The notes under the pieces: model-generated
The model's input: only the letters and a program-made list of their open reading frames with translations
Told to the model about the DNA's origin: nothing
Databases searched by the model: none
Translations under genes and position numbers: made by a program
Shown: piece by piece, positions 35,834-43,522 of the stretch
How positions within the stretch are numbered: position 1 is the first letter of the stretch
How the letters are laid out: every line of letters begins with the position of its first letter
Origin: an uncultured Merdimonas sp.
GTDB taxonomy: Bacteria > Bacillota > Clostridia > Lachnospirales > Lachnospiraceae
DNA: 47,940 nt
Direction: 5' to 3'
Assembly (NCBI GenBank): GCA_944378225.1
Contig: CALWGE010000016.1
Location: forward strand, 1-47,940

Positions 35834-36910
35834 ATGAAACTTGCCGAGGAACTGTACCGCATACCTGTGGCTCCAGAGCATCATCTGAAGATGACGTACG
35901 CTCAACTGAACGCCTGCGGAATGGATTTTGATTTTGTTTCTGTTTTGCAGGATGGAAAGGATTTTCACAAGATAACACGAGATATCTGTATTTCCTATCA
36001 GAAATTCCACAATGGACACTTAACCAACCTCTTTTTCTCACAAAAAACCCCTGTCCATTTGGATCTGGATGACTCAGAACTGATAAGTTATTATTCCGAC
36101 TACATTGAACTGAGATACATTTTATCCGGTCATCTGGAAGTAGAAATCGAAGGAGAAACGGCTCATTTTCTTGAAAATGAAATTTGCTTTATCAATTCCA
36201 TGGCGTATCACCGGGAATCTATCAGCAATTCCGAATGTCTTCTGGTCAATGTTTCCATCGATCGCAATGTATTTACAGAAGCCTTCCTCGGAAGTGTCAG
36301 TATGACGCCTTTACAACTGTTTCTTCGCAAAAATATCATAAAATACAGCGACCTGCAGCATTATCTGAAATTTACTCCTGGCGGTCAGGAGCAAAGCCTT
36401 CAGATTCAGAAATATCTGTTCCACATTATTACCGAAATAAGAGAAAAGCAGCCCGGATATATGGATATCAGCAAGGGCTATCTGATTCGTCTGATGGATG
36501 AATTGTCCTCCGGTTATCAGTACAATTTTTCCCGTCAGGAAAGTGCCCTGTATGCAGAAAAGCTTTTTGAATCCATAACAGAATTTATGCAGAATAATCT
36601 TGCATCCATACAAATGTCTGCACTGCGCAAAGCTTTTCATTTTCAACCAAATTATTTTAATAATCTAATCAAAAAGCAAACCGGTATGACTTACTCAGAA
36701 TACCTCGCTTATCTTCGAATTGAAAAAGCTAAATATTTATTGGAATCCTCCAGCCTAAATATCGAGGAAATCATGTGGATCATCGGTTACCACAACAAAG
36801 GTTTTTTTTATAAGAAATTCCAGGAAAGTACAGGCACAAGTCCTGCAAAATACCGGATAAAATCCAAAGTGAACACAAAATTAAAAAATCAGGAAGAAAC
36901 GGAGTCTTAG
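35834..36910 (+). CDS. AraC-family regulator with N-terminal cupin-like domain
   Basis: A 358-residue regulator. The N-terminal half holds a sugar/ligand-binding cupin-like region (about 80-145, ELRYILSGHLEVEIEGETAHFLENEICFI). The C-terminal AraC DNA-binding domain spans about 255-350 (ALRKAFHFQPNYFNNLIKKQTGMTYSEYLAYLRIEKAKYLLES, then IEEIMWIIGYHNKGFFYKKFQESTGTSPAKYR). It is divergent from the five-gene operon across 183 bp, the standard layout for a local activator. The next gene, relQ, starts 5 nt after its stop. The most likely inducer is the operon's own substrate. Confidence 0.9.
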   Translation: MKLAEELYRIPVAPEHHLKMTYAQLNACGMDFDFVSVLQDGKDFHKITRDICISYQKFHNGHLTNLFFSQKTPVHLDLDDSELISYYSDYIELRYILSGHLEVEIEGETAHFLENEICFINSMAYHRESISNSECLLVNVSIDRNVFTEAFLGSVSMTPLQLFLRKNIIKYSDLQHYLKFTPGGQEQSLQIQKYLFHIITEIREKQPGYMDISKGYLIRLMDELSSGYQYNFSRQESALYAEKLFESITEFMQNNLASIQMSALRKAFHFQPNYFNNLIKKQTGMTYSEYLAYLRIEKAKYLLESSSLNIEEIMWIIGYHNKGFFYKKFQESTGTSPAKYRIKSKVNTKLKNQEETES

Positions 36911-36915
36911 ATACT

Positions 36916-37662
36916 ATGGAAAATAATATGCAGAAAATAATTCCGGGTACTACTTTTGTTCCGGATAATCAAACCTATTTTGTCAGTCAGGCCTTTGAAT
37001 TTCAGGAGCTTATGATGCGGTACAGCTGTGCCATCCGGGAGGTACGTACAAAACTGGAGGTTCTGAACGACGAACTGAACATCCGCCGCAAAAGAAACCC
37101 TATTGAATTTATCACATCACGCATTAAACGTCCCGCCAGCATTGTGGAAAAACTGAAACGTTACGGTGTTCCGGTAAGTGTGGAATCCATTGAACAGAAT
37201 CTGAATGATGTGGCCGGAATACGTGTCATCTGTCCCTTTATTGATGATATCTATGCCGTTACAGAAATGCTTCTGCGGCAGGACGACATTACTCTGGTCA
37301 AGAAAAAAGACTACATTCAGTCGCCCAAAGACAACGGATACCGCAGTCTCCACCTGATCATCGAGATTCCGGTCTTCTTCTCCAGCCAGAAACGGGCCAT
37401 GCGTGTGGAAGTTCAGATCCGGACTATTGCCATGGACTTCTGGGCAAGTGTTGACCACCAGCTGAAATACAAGCAGGACGTGGAAAATCCTGAACAGATT
37501 TCGGCTGAGCTGAAAGAGTGTGCCGAAATTATCGCACAGACAGATGCACGTATGCTGGCTATCAAAGAGAAAATATATTCCGGGAGTGTACATACAGAAA
37601 CCAATGAGGACAAGCTGAAAAAGCTGACCTTTCCTCTGAACGGACAGACAGATTTCAATTAA
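36916..37662 (+). CDS. relQ: small alarmone synthetase, RelQ-type (p)ppGpp synthetase
   Basis: A 248-residue RelA/SpoT-like synthetase without a hydrolase or TGS/ACT region, the pattern of small alarmone synthetases. The pyrophosphokinase domain (about 45-200) has SRIKRPASIVEKLKRYG, NDVAGIRVICPFIDDIY, SPKDNGYRSLHLI and RVEVQIRTIAMDFWASVDHQLKYK. It makes ppGpp/pppGpp from GDP/GTP and ATP. It starts 5 nt after the AraC gene, with GGAG 11 nt before the ATG, and so should be co-transcribed with that regulator. A strong terminator follows. The pairing with a sugar regulator is unusual. Confidence 0.92.
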   Translation: MENNMQKIIPGTTFVPDNQTYFVSQAFEFQELMMRYSCAIREVRTKLEVLNDELNIRRKRNPIEFITSRIKRPASIVEKLKRYGVPVSVESIEQNLNDVAGIRVICPFIDDIYAVTEMLLRQDDITLVKKKDYIQSPKDNGYRSLHLIIEIPVFFSSQKRAMRVEVQIRTIAMDFWASVDHQLKYKQDVENPEQISAELKECAEIIAQTDARMLAIKEKIYSGSVHTETNEDKLKKLTFPLNGQTDFN

Positions 37663-37684
37663 TGATCTGCTCTTCAACGCACAG

Positions 37685-37738
37685 AAAAACCCAGAAGCGC
37701 GAAGGCATTTTCTTCTGCCTTTGCGCTTCTGGGTTTTT
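37685..37738. terminator. strong bidirectional terminator between relQ and the sucrose operon
   Basis: A 23-bp stem (37685-37707 with 37716-37738; one G-U pair) with an 8-nt loop, flanked by A-runs on the left and T-runs on the right. It would stop relQ transcripts rightward and scrA transcripts leftward. Confidence 0.9.
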
Positions 37739-37756
37739 CTCTGTCTGTATCTTCTT

Positions 37757-39667
37757 CTATTTTTCTGAAGCTTTCAGAACAGCTTCCAGTTCTTTTACTT
37801 CGCCCGTTTTTAGTATTTCCACATGACCCGGTGCAGAAACAAGCACGGCTGTGGTCAGATCATATCCTTCTGCCTGAATCGCGTCTATATCAAACTCCAG
37901 CAGCCGTTCTCCCCTTTTTACGGTTGAGCCGGCTTCTTTCAGAGCATGAAAATGCTTTCCATTCAGTTCCACTGTATTGATGCCTACATGTATCAATGCT
38001 TCTACGCCTGTCTGACTTTCCAGCCCAATTGCATGCTTTGTGTCAAAAAACATGGAAACAGTTCCGTCAAATGGCGCTACAACTTCTCCCTTTGCAGGCC
38101 TAATTCCTACGCCCTGTCCCAGAGCTCCTGATGCAAATGTAGGATCCGCAATCTCTGTATAAGGAATGACTGTTCCTTCTACGGGAGCGTATACAATTCC
38201 CTCTTTTACAGAAACTTCTTCCAGCTTTTCTGTCTCTGCAGTTCCTGACTGCTCTGATTTAACTTCTTCCTTTTTTTCAGTATCTTCAGGATCTTTGTAT
38301 CCGAACATCCAGGTCAGTACAAATGCAACGCCTGCAGATATCAGGAACATGATAATATAATTCAGTGGATCGTGCAGGCAAAGCAAAAGTCCAAAGATAC
38401 CTGTCACGCCCGTTCCTGTTGCTCCAAGTCCCACTACAGAAGCATACAGTGCTCCGCAGGCACCTCCTGCCGCACCACAGATGAAGGGTCTGAAATAACG
38501 CAGGTTTACACCAAAGATAGCCGGCTCTGTGATGCCCATAAAACAGGACATTGCAGAAGGTACTGCCATAGATTTTGTTTTTCCATTCTTTGTTTTCAAA
38601 GCTACTGCCAGCGCTGCTGCTCCCTGTGCGATGTTTGCTGCGGAAGCCAGAGGAAGCCAGTAGGTTCTGCCATAAAGACCAAGCTGTCCTACATCAATTA
38701 CTGTATACATGTGGTGCACACCAGCCACTACCGTGAGCGAATAAAGACCTCCCATGATAAAGCTTCCGATACCATAGGGCAGAGTAATCAGCTGCTGTAC
38801 TCCATTGATAATCGCGTTTTCAATCGTTACAAAGATAGGTCCGATAATCGTAAAAGTCAGATATCCTGTTACAAAAACACTGACAAGCGGCGTTACAAAA
38901 AGATCAAACATCGCCGGCACAATCTTATGCAGGCGTTTCTCAATCCAGCACATCACAAATACAGCAATGATAACCGGAATGACATGTCCCTGATAGCCCA
39001 CCAGATCTACATCGTAAAGCCCGAACCAGACAGAGATAGTCTGATGTACTCCTTCCGTAGCTACCGTCCATGCATTCTGCAGATTCGGATGAATCATCAT
39101 CATACCGATAACGGCTCCCAGGAACGGATTTCCTCCAAATACTCTGGCTGCGCTGAACGCAATCAGAATGGGCAAAAAGGTATATGCCGTATTGGCAAAC
39201 AGATTTGCCAGTGTAAACAGTGAACTGGAAGTGTCCAGCTCCAGGAAGCCATTGTTTACCATAAAATTCAATGCTTCCATGATTCCCATCAGGAAACCGC
39301 TTGCTACGATAGCAGGAATAATCGGAACAAAAATATCGCCTAATGTCTTGATTGCCTGCTTGAACAGAGGCTGCTTCTGCGCCGCAGCTGCCTTGGCTTC
39401 TTCTTTGCTCATACCGCTCATCCCGGATACTGCCAGAAACTCATCGTACACCTTGTTTACGGTTCCTGTTCCCAGAATAATCTGCAGCTGGCCGGAAGCG
39501 CTGAACACACCCTTGACGCCGTCGATTTCCTCCACCGCTTTCACATCGCATTTTGCATCATCTGCCAATACAAGGCGAAGACGAGTTGCGCAGTGAGCCG
39601 CAGAAATCAGATTCTCACGTCTGCCTACTTTTTCATAAATCTCTTCTGCCGTCTTTCTGTAATCCAT
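37757..39667 (-). CDS. scrA: PTS sucrose-type EIIBCA permease
   Basis: A three-domain PTS transporter, 636 residues: EIIB (1-85) with the phosphorylated Cys26 in AAHCATRLRL, EIIC (about 105-450) with about ten membrane segments and SCFMGITEPAIFGVNLRYF, then a Thr/Glu/Lys linker and EIIA of the Glc type (about 480-630) with His560 in ALIHVGINTVELNG. The neighbouring sucrose-6-phosphate hydrolase and LacI regulator indicate sucrose uptake as sucrose 6-phosphate. It is the last gene of scrR-scrB-scrA. Because EIIA is of the same type, it could also serve the EIIA-less EIIBC at 32217. Confidence 0.93.
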   Translation of the reverse strand: MDYRKTAEEIYEKVGRRENLISAAHCATRLRLVLADDAKCDVKAVEEIDGVKGVFSASGQLQIILGTGTVNKVYDEFLAVSGMSGMSKEEAKAAAAQKQPLFKQAIKTLGDIFVPIIPAIVASGFLMGIMEALNFMVNNGFLELDTSSSLFTLANLFANTAYTFLPILIAFSAARVFGGNPFLGAVIGMMMIHPNLQNAWTVATEGVHQTISVWFGLYDVDLVGYQGHVIPVIIAVFVMCWIEKRLHKIVPAMFDLFVTPLVSVFVTGYLTFTIIGPIFVTIENAIINGVQQLITLPYGIGSFIMGGLYSLTVVAGVHHMYTVIDVGQLGLYGRTYWLPLASAANIAQGAAALAVALKTKNGKTKSMAVPSAMSCFMGITEPAIFGVNLRYFRPFICGAAGGACGALYASVVGLGATGTGVTGIFGLLLCLHDPLNYIIMFLISAGVAFVLTWMFGYKDPEDTEKKEEVKSEQSGTAETEKLEEVSVKEGIVYAPVEGTVIPYTEIADPTFASGALGQGVGIRPAKGEVVAPFDGTVSMFFDTKHAIGLESQTGVEALIHVGINTVELNGKHFHALKEAGSTVKRGERLLEFDIDAIQAEGYDLTTAVLVSAPGHVEILKTGEVKELEAVLKASEK

Positions 39668-39765
39668 TGTTTTTCCCCTTTTTCATATATTTTGAACTGC
39701 CAAGCCTCCCTCTGCTCTTCTCCTTCTGCCTGCTTCGCAGTCATCACCTTTATGATTCCACTCTG

Positions 39766-41187
39766 TCAGTTCTCCCGATGAAGGCAGAACTGTCCCCGGC
39801 TGCCCGGTGCCTCGATTTCTACCGAAATTCCTTCCCCCTCTGGATAGAATCTGGTAGAAAACACATCCTCTCCTCCATTGATAAATACTTCTGCACAGGA
39901 CACGTCCACAATTACTCTCAATTCTGTAATGTTTTCTATTTTTCTTCCTCTTACAGTCCGGCCTGCGCCCAAAGCCTTGTCAGTAAATTCCATCCGGAAA
40001 ATACCCTCTGCTTCTTTCCAGGACAGCTCCAGCCCGCCTGCCAGAACGATGTGAATCTGTTCTGATATTCCTGACATTTCCAGTTCAAATGATTTTCCCG
40101 GAGTTCCTGAATACGTATTCTCGAATGGCATAAAAAAGTTCCACCAATTCTTCAGCTCCTTCAGAGGATTCTGACAGAGAATCCCGTTGCGTACCGAAAG
40201 TTCTCTCGGCAGTGTCAGTATATGCTGCCAGCCGTCTTCCAGAGAAGTGTTTGTATAATACGGATCTGCATCGGGCATACCCATCCACCCGATCTGGATT
40301 CTTCTTCCATCCTCCGTTTCAAAACTCTGCGGGGCATAATAATCAAATCCGCCGTCCAGCTCACGGAAATTTCCTTTTACCGTTACTTCAGGAATATCTC
40401 CATCCAGAAAAGTCGTAACACTCTGGTATACATTATTGTACTTCAGCCCTTCCGCCTCCACTCCCTGAGGAGAAATGCTGAGCACTGTATATCCGTCCAG
40501 CCGGAAAAGATCCGGACACTCCCACATGTATCCAAATGTTTTCTCCGATTCCAGACGATTCACATACTTCCATGTTTCACCGTCTTCTGATTCAAAAAGA
40601 AGAACTACGCCTTTATCTTCTGAAGTTCTCGCTCCCTGTACCATGTAGTAACGGTCCTTGTCTTTCCATACCTTGGGATCCCGGACATGGCAGGTAAGAT
40701 CCTGCGGATAATCTTCATTTGTCATCAGCAGCTTCTTATTTTCAAAATGCATCCCGTCTTTACTGGTGGTGCAGACAGTATTGGATTCACGGCCTGTATG
40801 GATGTAATCATATTCTCCTGTTTTCTTTACATTTCCTGTATAATACAGAGAAATCTGACCGTTCTCCACAAGAGCGGAGCCGGAATATACTCCATGGCAG
40901 TCAAACGTTTCATCCGGCACCAGCGCCACGCCTTCAAATTTCCATTGAAGCATATCCTCACTCGTGCAATGAGCCCAGAATTTCAGACCGCCTTCTGCCT
41001 CAAAAGGCGAATATTGATAAAACGCGTGATAAAGCCCTTTATACTGACACAAGCCGTTGGGATCATTCAGCCATCCAACAGGCGGGGCTATATGAAACTC
41101 AGGTCTCCAGCGTTTTTTCGCTGTCTTTTCACTTTCCTGAAGATGCTGTGAAATCAGCTTCTCCCATGTTCGCGTAAGCGCATTCAT
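39766..41187 (-). CDS. scrB: GH32 sucrose-6-phosphate hydrolase
   Basis: A glycoside hydrolase family 32 enzyme, 473 residues, that splits sucrose 6-phosphate into glucose 6-phosphate and fructose. The nucleophile Asp42 is in GWLNDPNG, the transition-state stabiliser Asp in CHVRDPKVW (about 170), and the acid/base Glu in MWECPD (about 226). A C-terminal beta-sandwich (about 345-470) follows the five-bladed propeller. It lies between scrR (52 bp away) and scrA. Confidence 0.95.
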   Translation of the reverse strand: MNALTRTWEKLISQHLQESEKTAKKRWRPEFHIAPPVGWLNDPNGLCQYKGLYHAFYQYSPFEAEGGLKFWAHCTSEDMLQWKFEGVALVPDETFDCHGVYSGSALVENGQISLYYTGNVKKTGEYDYIHTGRESNTVCTTSKDGMHFENKKLLMTNEDYPQDLTCHVRDPKVWKDKDRYYMVQGARTSEDKGVVLLFESEDGETWKYVNRLESEKTFGYMWECPDLFRLDGYTVLSISPQGVEAEGLKYNNVYQSVTTFLDGDIPEVTVKGNFRELDGGFDYYAPQSFETEDGRRIQIGWMGMPDADPYYTNTSLEDGWQHILTLPRELSVRNGILCQNPLKELKNWWNFFMPFENTYSGTPGKSFELEMSGISEQIHIVLAGGLELSWKEAEGIFRMEFTDKALGAGRTVRGRKIENITELRVIVDVSCAEVFINGGEDVFSTRFYPEGEGISVEIEAPGSRGQFCLHREN

Positions 41188-41239
41188 AACCTCTTCTCCC
41201 TTTCCTGATTCTTTATTTTCTCTATTTCTGTTTTATGCT

Positions 41240-42229
41240 CTATTCTTCCATGTCTGCAGAACTTTGTCTGATAACAAGCCTTGCCTGTATAGATTCATTC
41301 CATGACTGCATATCCCTGGGATTATTTATTTTCTCCAGCAGTCGTCTTACTGCCCTGGCAGCCATCTCTGCATTCGACTGTGCCACACTTGTCAGACTGG
41401 GATACAGAAAATCGCAGATATAAGTATTATCAAATCCTACCAGGCTGGCTTGTTTTGGAATTTCTATCCCGAGTTTCTGAAGAACTCCGTGAATCTGTAC
41501 TGCTCTTCTGTCGTTGTACGCAAAAATCCCTGTTTTCCCCGGAAAATTTTCAAAATGTTTTTTCAGAATTCTGCTGAGTTCCTCTGAATTTTTCGTCTCA
41601 ATTTTAGTGAAATGACTACCCAGATCCGCCACTCTTTCCCTCAGTGTTTTCACAAAGCCTTCGTATTTTCCATCATTTTCTGTGCCTACAAAAATATAGG
41701 ATTCACAGCCCTGTTCCTGCAGATGTCTTCCGACCTGGCTGCCTGCTTCCACATGATCTACATAAACACAGTCCATAGCTTCTGTTCTTCGTGTCAGCGC
41801 CACAGCCGGAATATCCAGGTTCTGCATTTCATTCTGAAATCTTTCCGAATTCTCCTCCACAGGGACAATAATCAGGCCATCCACCCGATATCTGCGTATA
41901 ACATCCAGACATTCTTTTTCCCGATTCCAGTCATAACCTGAGTTAAACACAATTACACTGTAACCGCTCTTTTTTGCCTCCTGCTCCAGGTACATTTCCA
42001 AATCTGCAAAGAAGGAGTTTGAAATATCCGTAAACACAATTCCAAGAAGCATCGTTTTGTTGCCTGCCAGGCTTCTCGCTATCACATTCGGCTGGAAATT
42101 ATGTTCCCGGGCGCAGGCAAGAACCCTTTCCCGTATTTCAGGATTCACTGCCTGATTTCCATTCAGGACTCTGGAGACTGTAGGCTGAGATACTCCTGTC
42201 ATTCTTGCTATCTCTGTCATTGTAATCAC
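41240..42229 (-). CDS. scrR: LacI-family repressor of the sucrose operon
   Basis: A 329-residue LacI/GalR family regulator. The N-terminal helix-turn-helix (about 3-50) has MTEIARMTGVSQPTVSRVLNGNQAVNPEIRERVLACARE with the hinge helix, followed by a periplasmic-binding-protein-like ligand domain to about 325. The start codon is GTG at 42229 with AGGAGG 7 nt upstream. It is the first gene of the operon it probably controls and has a perfect palindrome at its own promoter, so it should repress itself together with scrB and scrA. Confidence 0.93.
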   Translation of the reverse strand: MITMTEIARMTGVSQPTVSRVLNGNQAVNPEIRERVLACAREHNFQPNVIARSLAGNKTMLLGIVFTDISNSFFADLEMYLEQEAKKSGYSVIVFNSGYDWNREKECLDVIRRYRVDGLIIVPVEENSERFQNEMQNLDIPAVALTRRTEAMDCVYVDHVEAGSQVGRHLQEQGCESYIFVGTENDGKYEGFVKTLRERVADLGSHFTKIETKNSEELSRILKKHFENFPGKTGIFAYNDRRAVQIHGVLQKLGIEIPKQASLVGFDNTYICDFLYPSLTSVAQSNAEMAARAVRRLLEKINNPRDMQSWNESIQARLVIRQSSADMEE

Positions 42230-42307
42230 AACCCATCCTCCTTTCTGCCTTCTGATTTTCTCTTCTGCCAGAATTCCGACATGTCTTCTGTTTGTTGATT
42301 TTACGCC

Positions 42308-42323
42308 GTGAATACGTATTCAC
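42308..42323. promoter_or_regulatory. LacI-type operator of the scr operon
   Basis: GTGAATACGTATTCAC is a perfect 16-bp palindrome with the central CG typical of LacI/GalR operators. It lies just downstream of the predicted start (about +5 to +20), where a bound repressor would block transcription. It also partly resembles the CcpA cre consensus. No second copy was seen elsewhere in the operon. Confidence 0.8.
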
Positions 42324-42334
42324 AGCATGTTTTG

Positions 42335-42363
42335 ATATTACCATTGCCTTACCAGCATGTCAA
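42335..42363 (-). promoter_or_regulatory. promoter of scrR-scrB-scrA
   Basis: On the minus strand a perfect TTGACA (42358-42363) and TAATAT (42335-42340) are 17 bp apart. The predicted start is near 42328, followed at once by the operator. A 7-bp inverted repeat ACAAAAA/TTTTTGT at 42376-42399 lies just upstream and may be an additional site. Confidence 0.8.
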
Positions 42364-42413
42364 TTAACAGATCAGACAAAAATCTCCTTTTGTTTTTGTG
42401 CAATCCGCTGTTC

Positions 42414-42456
42414 TAAAAAAAGATACCTCAGACTAATCTGTCCAAGATATCTTTTT
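42414..42456 (-). terminator. intrinsic terminator of the DUF6483 gene
   Basis: A long hairpin pairs the GATATC/GATACC regions and the flanking A and T runs (plus-strand AAAAAAAGATACC to GATATCTTTTT), with an inner CAGA-TTAG-TCTG stem. It is 17 bp past the stop at 42473 and carries T-runs on both strands. It separates the rpoD-side genes from the scr promoter. Confidence 0.7.
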
Positions 42457-42472
42457 CCTGTATTTTCTGCTG

Positions 42473-42850
42473 TTATTGCAAAAAAGCTTCAGCCATTCCG
42501 GATAACCCTTCTTCCCGCAGTACTCCTTCCAGTCCGGATTTAACTTCTTCCCGGCTGAAATCATGAGTTTCGAGAAAATCATTGCTTTTCTCATTTAAAT
42601 GATAATAAAAAATCAATGCCATTTCCAGTTCCTGACCATCGCCATCTTCCATCAATTCAGAAAGCCTGTTTTCCGCTTCATTGATCTCCCCTCTGTCTGC
42701 CAGGTTAAGAAGTTCCTCCAGCGCACAGCGTCTCTGAGAATCCTTCAGCATTTCCACAGACGGCACATCCAGATCTGAATGAAATATCATCTTCAGAACT
42801 GCACGTACCACCTCTTTAATCAAACGCATAACATAATCCTGTTCTACCAT
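42473..42850 (-). CDS. small cytoplasmic protein, DUF6483-like
   Basis: A 125-residue soluble helical protein with no signal peptide. The opening MVEQDYVMRLIKEVVRAVLKMIF and the central acidic helices (EINEAENRLSELMED) match a family found near HD-domain genes in Lachnospiraceae that I believe is DUF6483; no function is known. It starts 6 nt after the HD gene, so it shares its transcript. Confidence 0.75.
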   Translation of the reverse strand: MVEQDYVMRLIKEVVRAVLKMIFHSDLDVPSVEMLKDSQRRCALEELLNLADRGEINEAENRLSELMEDGDGQELEMALIFYYHLNEKSNDFLETHDFSREEVKSGLEGVLREEGLSGMAEAFLQ

Positions 42851-42856
42851 AGCTGT

Positions 42857-43452
42857 CTACTCCTGAAATTCCAGTCCTTTCATGTCCTGCTCCACCTGGG
42901 TCTCGCAGGATCTCATCGCCAGAATAGTCTGTTCAAAAAGTCTGTCCAGTTCCCAGCCAAGTCGTTCCGCGCCTGTACGAATCACATCTCTGGAACAGCC
43001 GGCTGCAAATCTTTTATCCTTAAATTTCTTTTTCAGACTGGATACTTCCATATCCATCACACTTTTAGACGGGCGCATCCTTGCTGCAGCTCCAATCAGC
43101 CCTGTCAGTTCATCCACTGCAAAAAGCACCTTTTCCATCTCATGAACGGGTTCTACCTCCGAGCAGAGACCATATCCGTGACTGCAGACTGCATGAATCA
43201 GTTCGTCTTCCGCACCGCCTTCCCGCAGCAGTTCCGGCGCCTTGACGCAATGCTGCTCGGGATACTGTTCGAAATCAATATCGTGCAGAAGCCCGGCGAT
43301 TCCCCAAAACTCCTCTTCCTCCGCATATCCCAGTTCTCTGGCATACCAGCGCATTACTCTTCCACAGTCAGTCCGTGCTGAATGTGAAAAGCTTCCTGAT
43401 TGTATTGGCGAAGAAGCTCCATGGCTTTTTCCCTGTTCAGTTTCGTATTCAT
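42857..43452 (-). pseudogene. HD-domain hydrolase gene with a one-base frameshift
   Basis: The downstream frame (42857-43354) encodes 165 residues with GIAGLLHDIDFEQYPEQHC, the HD-domain His-Asp pair, and the rest of the family. The natural start is missing from it. A second frame begins at an ATG at 43452 and encodes MNTKLNREKAMELLRQYNQEAFHIQHGLTVEE, the expected N terminus, but stops at TAA. At that point the sequence reads GTGGAAGAGTAATGCGC, where GTGGAAGGAGTAATGCGC would restore LTVEGVMRWYA. The total length, 596 nt, becomes a multiple of three if one base is added. TAATG could let ribosomes restart, so two pieces or a sequencing error are alternatives to a dead gene. Confidence 0.75.
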
Positions 43453-43522
43453 GTTTTGTTTGCCTCTTTTCTATTTTATCTTCAGTCTGTCAGTCGCAAC
43501 TTCAGACTGTTCCTCTGATTCT

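Noticed and set aside
42376-42399. ACAAAAA/TTTTTGT inverted repeat as a terminator
   Set aside because: The 7-bp arms are all A/T except one pair and no gene ends just before it; it may be an upstream promoter element but is not an RNA hairpin of note.
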